Shown: positions 4,609 to 8,067 of the stretch, one piece after another
Numbering within the stretch: position 1 is the stretch's first letter
Layout: each line of letters opens with the position of its first letter
Position numbers and translations under genes: made by a program
The notes under the pieces: generated by a model
Told to the model about the DNA's origin: nothing
Database searches by the model: none
Seen by the model: only the letters and a program-made list of their open reading frames with translations
Origin: Humimonas sp964465015
GTDB taxonomy: Bacteria; Gemmatimonadota; Gemmatimonadetes; Palauibacterales; Palauibacteraceae
Length of the DNA stretch: 8,067 bases
Assembly: GCA_964465015.1 (NCBI GenBank)
Contig: CAYXHP010000095.1
Coordinates: forward strand, 1 to 8,067
Reading direction: 5' to 3'

Positions 4609-7562
4609 ACGGGACGGGTACCGACCGGGCGTCTCGCCGCGCGCCCTCGCCCGCGCTCGATCAGGTCCCCCAGGAGCTCGGCCATGTGGCGCGGCTGGCG
4701 GCCCGTGGTCTGGATGCACTGCTCGCGGCAACTGAAGCCATCCGCCACGAGCACGACGTCATCACCCGCCGCCCGGACCTCGGGCAGCAGCCCGTGCTCG
4801 CCCACCGCGATCGAGAGCCCGTAGTGGTCGCTCTCGAACCCGAACGATCCGGCCATGCCGCAGCAGCCCGTGTTCGGGCGTGCGACGTCCAGGCCCATGC
4901 GTTCGAGGAGCTCCACCTCGGCCTCCATGCCGATCACCGACCGCTGCTGGCAGTGACCCCACAGCAGCGCTTCGCCCTTCAGAGCCGGCGGATCCCAGTC
5001 GAGGCGCTCCCGGCCGAGGAACCCGGCCAGAGTGTAGGTCAGGTCCCGGAGGCGGGCGGCGTCCCGGTCGTCCGGGAACATCCCGTGCAGCTCGTCCCGG
5101 AAGGTGGCCACGCAGCTGGGCTCCAGGCCCACCATCGGCACACCGGCCTCGATCCACGGCCTCAGGGTATCGAGGATCTGCCTGAGCTGACGCCGCGCCA
5201 GGTCCAGCATCCCGTAGTGGTAGAGCGGGCGGCCGCAGCACAGGATGCGAGGCGGGATCTCCACGCGGCAGCCGGCGTCCTCGAGCACCCGCACGCCGGC
5301 TTCCAGCGTTTCGGGGAAGAAGAAGTTGTTGAACGTGTCCGGGAACAGGAGCACTCGGCGGCCCGCGGCGGCCGGCCCGGCCGGGGCGTTCCTCGATTCG
5401 AGCCCCACCCCGCCTCGACGATCCCGCCTCTGTCTCTCCCGGAAGCGCCGCCGGAAGGGGCGAGCGGCGAGCTCGGGCACGTCCCGTTCCCTCGCGACTC
5501 CGCCGATCGCCTTGGTGATGCGAGCCAGACCCGGTGAGCGGGTCAGGAAGTTGGTCAGACGCGGGACCATGGAGCCGGCGCGCGCTGCCCAGTAGACGAG
5601 TCCGAAGGTGTAGTGGTGCCGGGGTCTCAGGCGCCCCTCGTAGCGGTGCGAGAGGAACTCGGCCTTGTAGGTGGCCATGTCCACGCTCACGGGACAGTCG
5701 GACTTGCACCCCTTGCACGAGAGGCAGAGGTCCAGGGCGCTCCTGACGTGCTCGTCCTTCCAGCCGTCCAGCTCCGCCCCGTTCAGCATCTCGAACAGGA
5801 TCCGGGAGCGGCCCCGCGGCGAATGCGTCTCTTCGCGGGTCGCCATGTAGCTGGGGCACATGGTTCCGCCCTCGAGCGCGCGGCACTTCCCCACGCCCAC
5901 GCAGCGGCTCGCGGCCCGGGCGAAGCTCCCATCGTCGTCGGGGAAAGCGAAGCGGGTGGACGGGTCACGCGGCCGGTAGCTCGTCCCTTCGGCCAGGTCG
6001 TCCGTCATGGACCGGGCGTCGACGAGCTTGCCGGGGTTCATCCTCCCGTCGGGATCCCAGGCTCGCTTGAACTCCCGGAACGCGTCCATGAGCTCCGGGC
6101 CGAACATCTTCGGAAGCCACTCGCCCCTCGCCTGCCCGTCCCCGTGCTCTCCGGAGAGCGAGCCGTCGTAGGCGAGCACGAGATCGGTCGCCTCGTCCAT
6201 GAACGAGCGGTAGTCGCGAAGGCCCGCCGCCGTCCGAATGTCGAAGGGAATGCGCGTGTGGACGCAGGCCTGACCGAAGTGGCCGTACATCGCGGCTTCG
6301 TAGCCGTATCGGTCGAGCAGGGCGCGGAAGTCCCTCAGGTAGGGCCCGAGGGACTCCGGATGGACCGCCGAGTCCTCCCACCCCGGCCACGTGTCGCGCC
6401 GGCCCGGGATGCGGGCCGTGGCGCCCAGGCTCGCCGCCCGGATCTCCCACGCCGTCCGCTCATCCTCCTCGTGCCGGTAGAGCGCCGCGTTGGGGGCGCC
6501 GCCGCTCGTCCGGAGCGCTTCGGCCAGCTGGCGGGCCCGGTCGTTGGCCTCCCGCCGCGAGTCGCCGCCGAACTCGACCATCAGCCAGCCGCTTCCCGCG
6601 GGCAGCAGGTCGAGGCCCTTCTCGCGCAGACCCTTCCTGCGCATGTAGCCGACGAGCGTGCCGTCGAGTCCCTCGAGCGCGAGCGGGTCGTGCTCCATGA
6701 TCCGGGGGACATCCTCCGCGGCGGTGAACACGTCGGGATAGCCCAGCACCACGAGGGCCCGCTCCCGGGGCCAGTCGACGAGCCGCAGGGTGGCCTCGAG
6801 GTAGACGACACAGGTCCCCTCGGTTCCGACCAGGGCCCGGGCCACGTCGAAGCCGCGCTCGGGGAGGAGCTCGTCCAGGTTATAGCCCGAGACGCGGCGG
6901 GGGATGTCGGGATAGCGCGCGCGAATCCGGTCGGCGTGGCGGTCCCGGAGGTCGCGCAGCGTACCGTAGATCTCGCCCCGCCGTCCGCCCGCAGCGATCA
7001 CGCGCTCTAGCTCCTCCCCGGAGGTCCGTCCCACCCGGAAGCGCGCCCCGTCGTACGTGAGGATCTCGAGCTCCTCGACGTTGTCGACTGTCTTGCCGGC
7101 CATCACCGAGTGCGGGCCGCAGGAGTTGTTTCCCAGCATGCCGCCCAGCGCGCACCGGTCGTGCGTGGAGGGATCGGGGCCGAACGTGAGCCCCCGTGCC
7201 TGCGCCGGCCCGTTGAGGTCGTCGAGCACGGCCCCGGGGAGGACGCGGGCTCGCTTCGCGGTGACGTCGATCTCGAGCACCTCCCGCATGTACTTCGTGA
7301 AGTCCATCACCACGGCCACGTTGGTGCACTGGCCGGCCAGGCTCGTGCCACCGCCCCGGGAGAGGACGGGGACTTCCGCCTGGTGGCACAGGCGGACCGC
7401 GGTCACCACGTCTTCCTTGTGGCGCGGGAGCACGACCCCGATCGGCAGCTGGCGATAGTTGGAGGCGTCCCTGGAGTAGGCGGCGCGCGCTCCGGCATCG
7501 AACCGGACTTCGCCGTCGAGCCCGGCTTCCAGCTCGTGGGCCAGTGCCCTCGGATCGGTCAT
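4593..7562 (-). CDS. FAD-linked oxidase / Fe-S / CCG-domain fusion, YdiJ-type D-2-hydroxyacid dehydrogenase
   Basis: This 989-residue single-chain flavo-iron-sulfur dehydrogenase is close to the length of E. coli YdiJ (about 1018). It likely oxidises a D-2-hydroxyacid (D-2-hydroxyglutarate, D-lactate or glycolate) and passes electrons to a respiratory carrier or quinone. An FAD_binding_4 domain comes first, with SRGGGTSLAGQCT (68-80) and GGMLGNNSCGPHS (140-152). The FAD-oxidase C domain has GHFGQACVHTRIPFD (427-441) and SGEHGDGQARGEW (470-482). Iron-sulfur ligands are C554, C560 and C569, then C613, C616, C619 and C623 in CLSCKGCKSDCP. Two CCG-type modules follow: CCGRPLYHYGM (775-785) and CCGMAGSFGFE (900-910), with C817, C871, C945 and C949. 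A basic linker of low complexity spans about 702-735, and the tail after residue 968 is short and unconserved-looking. ATG 7562 is 25 nt past the hydrolase stop; GGAGG (complement of 7578-7582) is 15 nt away, rather far. The domain call is firm, the substrate is not. Confidence 0.94.
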   Translation of the reverse strand: MTDPRALAHELEAGLDGEVRFDAGARAAYSRDASNYRQLPIGVVLPRHKEDVVTAVRLCHQAEVPVLSRGGGTSLAGQCTNVAVVMDFTKYMREVLEIDVTAKRARVLPGAVLDDLNGPAQARGLTFGPDPSTHDRCALGGMLGNNSCGPHSVMAGKTVDNVEELEILTYDGARFRVGRTSGEELERVIAAGGRRGEIYGTLRDLRDRHADRIRARYPDIPRRVSGYNLDELLPERGFDVARALVGTEGTCVVYLEATLRLVDWPRERALVVLGYPDVFTAAEDVPRIMEHDPLALEGLDGTLVGYMRRKGLREKGLDLLPAGSGWLMVEFGGDSRREANDRARQLAEALRTSGGAPNAALYRHEEDERTAWEIRAASLGATARIPGRRDTWPGWEDSAVHPESLGPYLRDFRALLDRYGYEAAMYGHFGQACVHTRIPFDIRTAAGLRDYRSFMDEATDLVLAYDGSLSGEHGDGQARGEWLPKMFGPELMDAFREFKRAWDPDGRMNPGKLVDARSMTDDLAEGTSYRPRDPSTRFAFPDDDGSFARAASRCVGVGKCRALEGGTMCPSYMATREETHSPRGRSRILFEMLNGAELDGWKDEHVRSALDLCLSCKGCKSDCPVSVDMATYKAEFLSHRYEGRLRPRHHYTFGLVYWAARAGSMVPRLTNFLTRSPGLARITKAIGGVARERDVPELAARPFRRRFRERQRRDRRGGVGLESRNAPAGPAAAGRRVLLFPDTFNNFFFPETLEAGVRVLEDAGCRVEIPPRILCCGRPLYHYGMLDLARRQLRQILDTLRPWIEAGVPMVGLEPSCVATFRDELHGMFPDDRDAARLRDLTYTLAGFLGRERLDWDPPALKGEALLWGHCQQRSVIGMEAEVELLERMGLDVARPNTGCCGMAGSFGFESDHYGLSIAVGEHGLLPEVRAAGDDVVLVADGFSCREQCIQTTGRQPRHMAELLGDLIERGRGRAARRPVGTRPVAGGP

Positions 7563-7587
7563 GGCCTGGACCCGGTGCCTCCGCCGC

Positions 7588-8067
7588 TCAGCCGCCCGAC
7601 CTCCGCGCGACCGGCAGCTCTATGTACGTGGCGTCGGCCGGCGAGTGGTAGACCCGCATGGTGGCCTTCCGGTAGTCGCCCGGCTTCGCCCAGAAGATGT
7701 TCTTCACGAACGTCTGGGGGTTCCGGTCGTAGAGGGGGAACCAGCTCGACTGGATCTGCACCATGATCCGGTGCCCGGGCCGGAACACGTGGTTGGCCGT
7801 GGGCAGGTGGAAGCTGTACACGAGCGGCTCGTTCGGCGTGATCGGCTCGGGCTTCGAGTAGCTCTCCCGGTAGCGTCCGCGGAAGATGTCCATGGACACG
7901 GCGAGCTGGTAGCCGCCCATGTCCGGCTGCTCGGCGTCTTCGGGCGGGTACACGTCGATGAGCTTCACCACCCAGTCCGCGTCCGTGCCGGTGGTCGAGG
8001 CGACCAGGTGGACGAGCGGCCGGCCGCTGATCTGCACCGAGTCGGTGAGGGGCTGGGACTCGTACGC
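7588..8067 (-). CDS. CocE/NonD family (S15, X-Pro dipeptidyl-peptidase-like) hydrolase, C-terminal fragment
   Basis: Only the last 159 residues are visible; the frame remains open to the right edge, so the gene starts outside. They form the C-terminal jelly-roll (PepX_C) of alpha/beta hydrolases that include X-Pro dipeptidyl-peptidase, cocaine esterase and glutaryl-7-ACA acylase. Family landmarks are VQISGRPLVHL (11-21 of the visible part), DADWVVKLIDVYP (29-41), FRPGHRIMVQIQSSWFPLYD (95-114) followed by RNPQT, and the ending HSPADATYIELPV (141-153). The catalytic serine, aspartate and histidine belong to the missing N-terminal domain, so neither activity nor a signal peptide can be checked. 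An internal GTG at 8037 is not the true start, because conserved jelly-roll sequence continues upstream of it. The gene sits 25 nt before the flavo-oxidoreductase on the same strand, which suggests one transcript. Peptidase and esterase roles cannot be told apart here. Confidence 0.9.
   Translation of the reverse strand, partial: AYESQPLTDSVQISGRPLVHLVASTTGTDADWVVKLIDVYPPEDAEQPDMGGYQLAVSMDIFRGRYRESYSKPEPITPNEPLVYSFHLPTANHVFRPGHRIMVQIQSSWFPLYDRNPQTFVKNIFWAKPGDYRKATMRVYHSPADATYIELPVARRSGG

Noticed and set aside
5613..7010. Plus-strand open frame of 465 codons inside the oxidoreductase gene.
   Set aside because: The opposite strand encodes conserved FAD and iron-sulfur motifs throughout; the plus frame has no domain and no ribosome site that stands out.
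1..8067. CRISPR array, tRNA/rRNA gene, insertion sequence or attachment site.
   Set aside because: Reading both strands showed no regularly spaced direct repeats, no tRNA-like or rRNA-like sequence, no transposase or integrase motif and no terminal repeats.

Overview
This is a GC-rich stretch of a diderm (Gram-negative-type) bacterial chromosome with six protein-coding genes, two of them cut by the window edges. The envelope genes (a PilC/GspF inner-membrane platform protein, a signal-peptide-bearing outer-membrane beta-barrel and a lipoprotein) show the two-membrane cell plan. The combination of very high GC, a PorT-type barrel (PF13568-like) and an OpuC-type transporter would suit Gemmatimonadota or a similar deep-branching phylum. 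That placement is a guess; the window holds no rRNA, tRNA or marker gene.

Plus-strand half. Positions 1-867 are the C-terminal two thirds of a type IV pilus / type II secretion inner-membrane protein. Its unit is closed by a long perfect hairpin with a UUCG tetraloop (971-1010). A compact three-gene ABC transporter operon follows (1102-3474): an ATPase without CBS domains, a single permease 4 nt downstream, and a substrate-binding lipoprotein whose GTG start overlaps the permease stop. The genes belong to the osmoprotectant / quaternary-amine family (OpuC, OsmVWXY/YehWXYZ, ProVWX of archaeal type). The binding protein keeps only two of the four cage tyrosines expected from OpuCC/ProX, so its ligand may not be glycine betaine.

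Centre. The operon converges on a minus-strand outer-membrane barrel gene (3582-4262). A hairpin at 3478-3501 lies between them; it has a U-run only when read on the minus strand, so it fits best as the barrel gene's terminator. Upstream of the barrel gene is a 330-nt gene-free region with an AT-rich patch (about 4412-4448) that probably holds its promoter, plus several inverted repeats.

Minus-strand right half. A 989-residue FAD plus Fe-S plus CCG-domain fusion oxidoreductase of the YdiJ / D-2-hydroxyacid dehydrogenase type (4593-7562) lies 25 nt downstream of the 3' end of a CocE/NonD (S15, X-Pro dipeptidyl-peptidase-like) hydrolase gene that runs off the right edge. The two are probably co-transcribed.

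No mobile element, CRISPR array, RNA gene or evident new defence or biosynthetic system is visible. The gene content is ordinary housekeeping and transport; the points worth a second look are the altered ligand pocket, the minimal transporter design and the structured intergenic regions.
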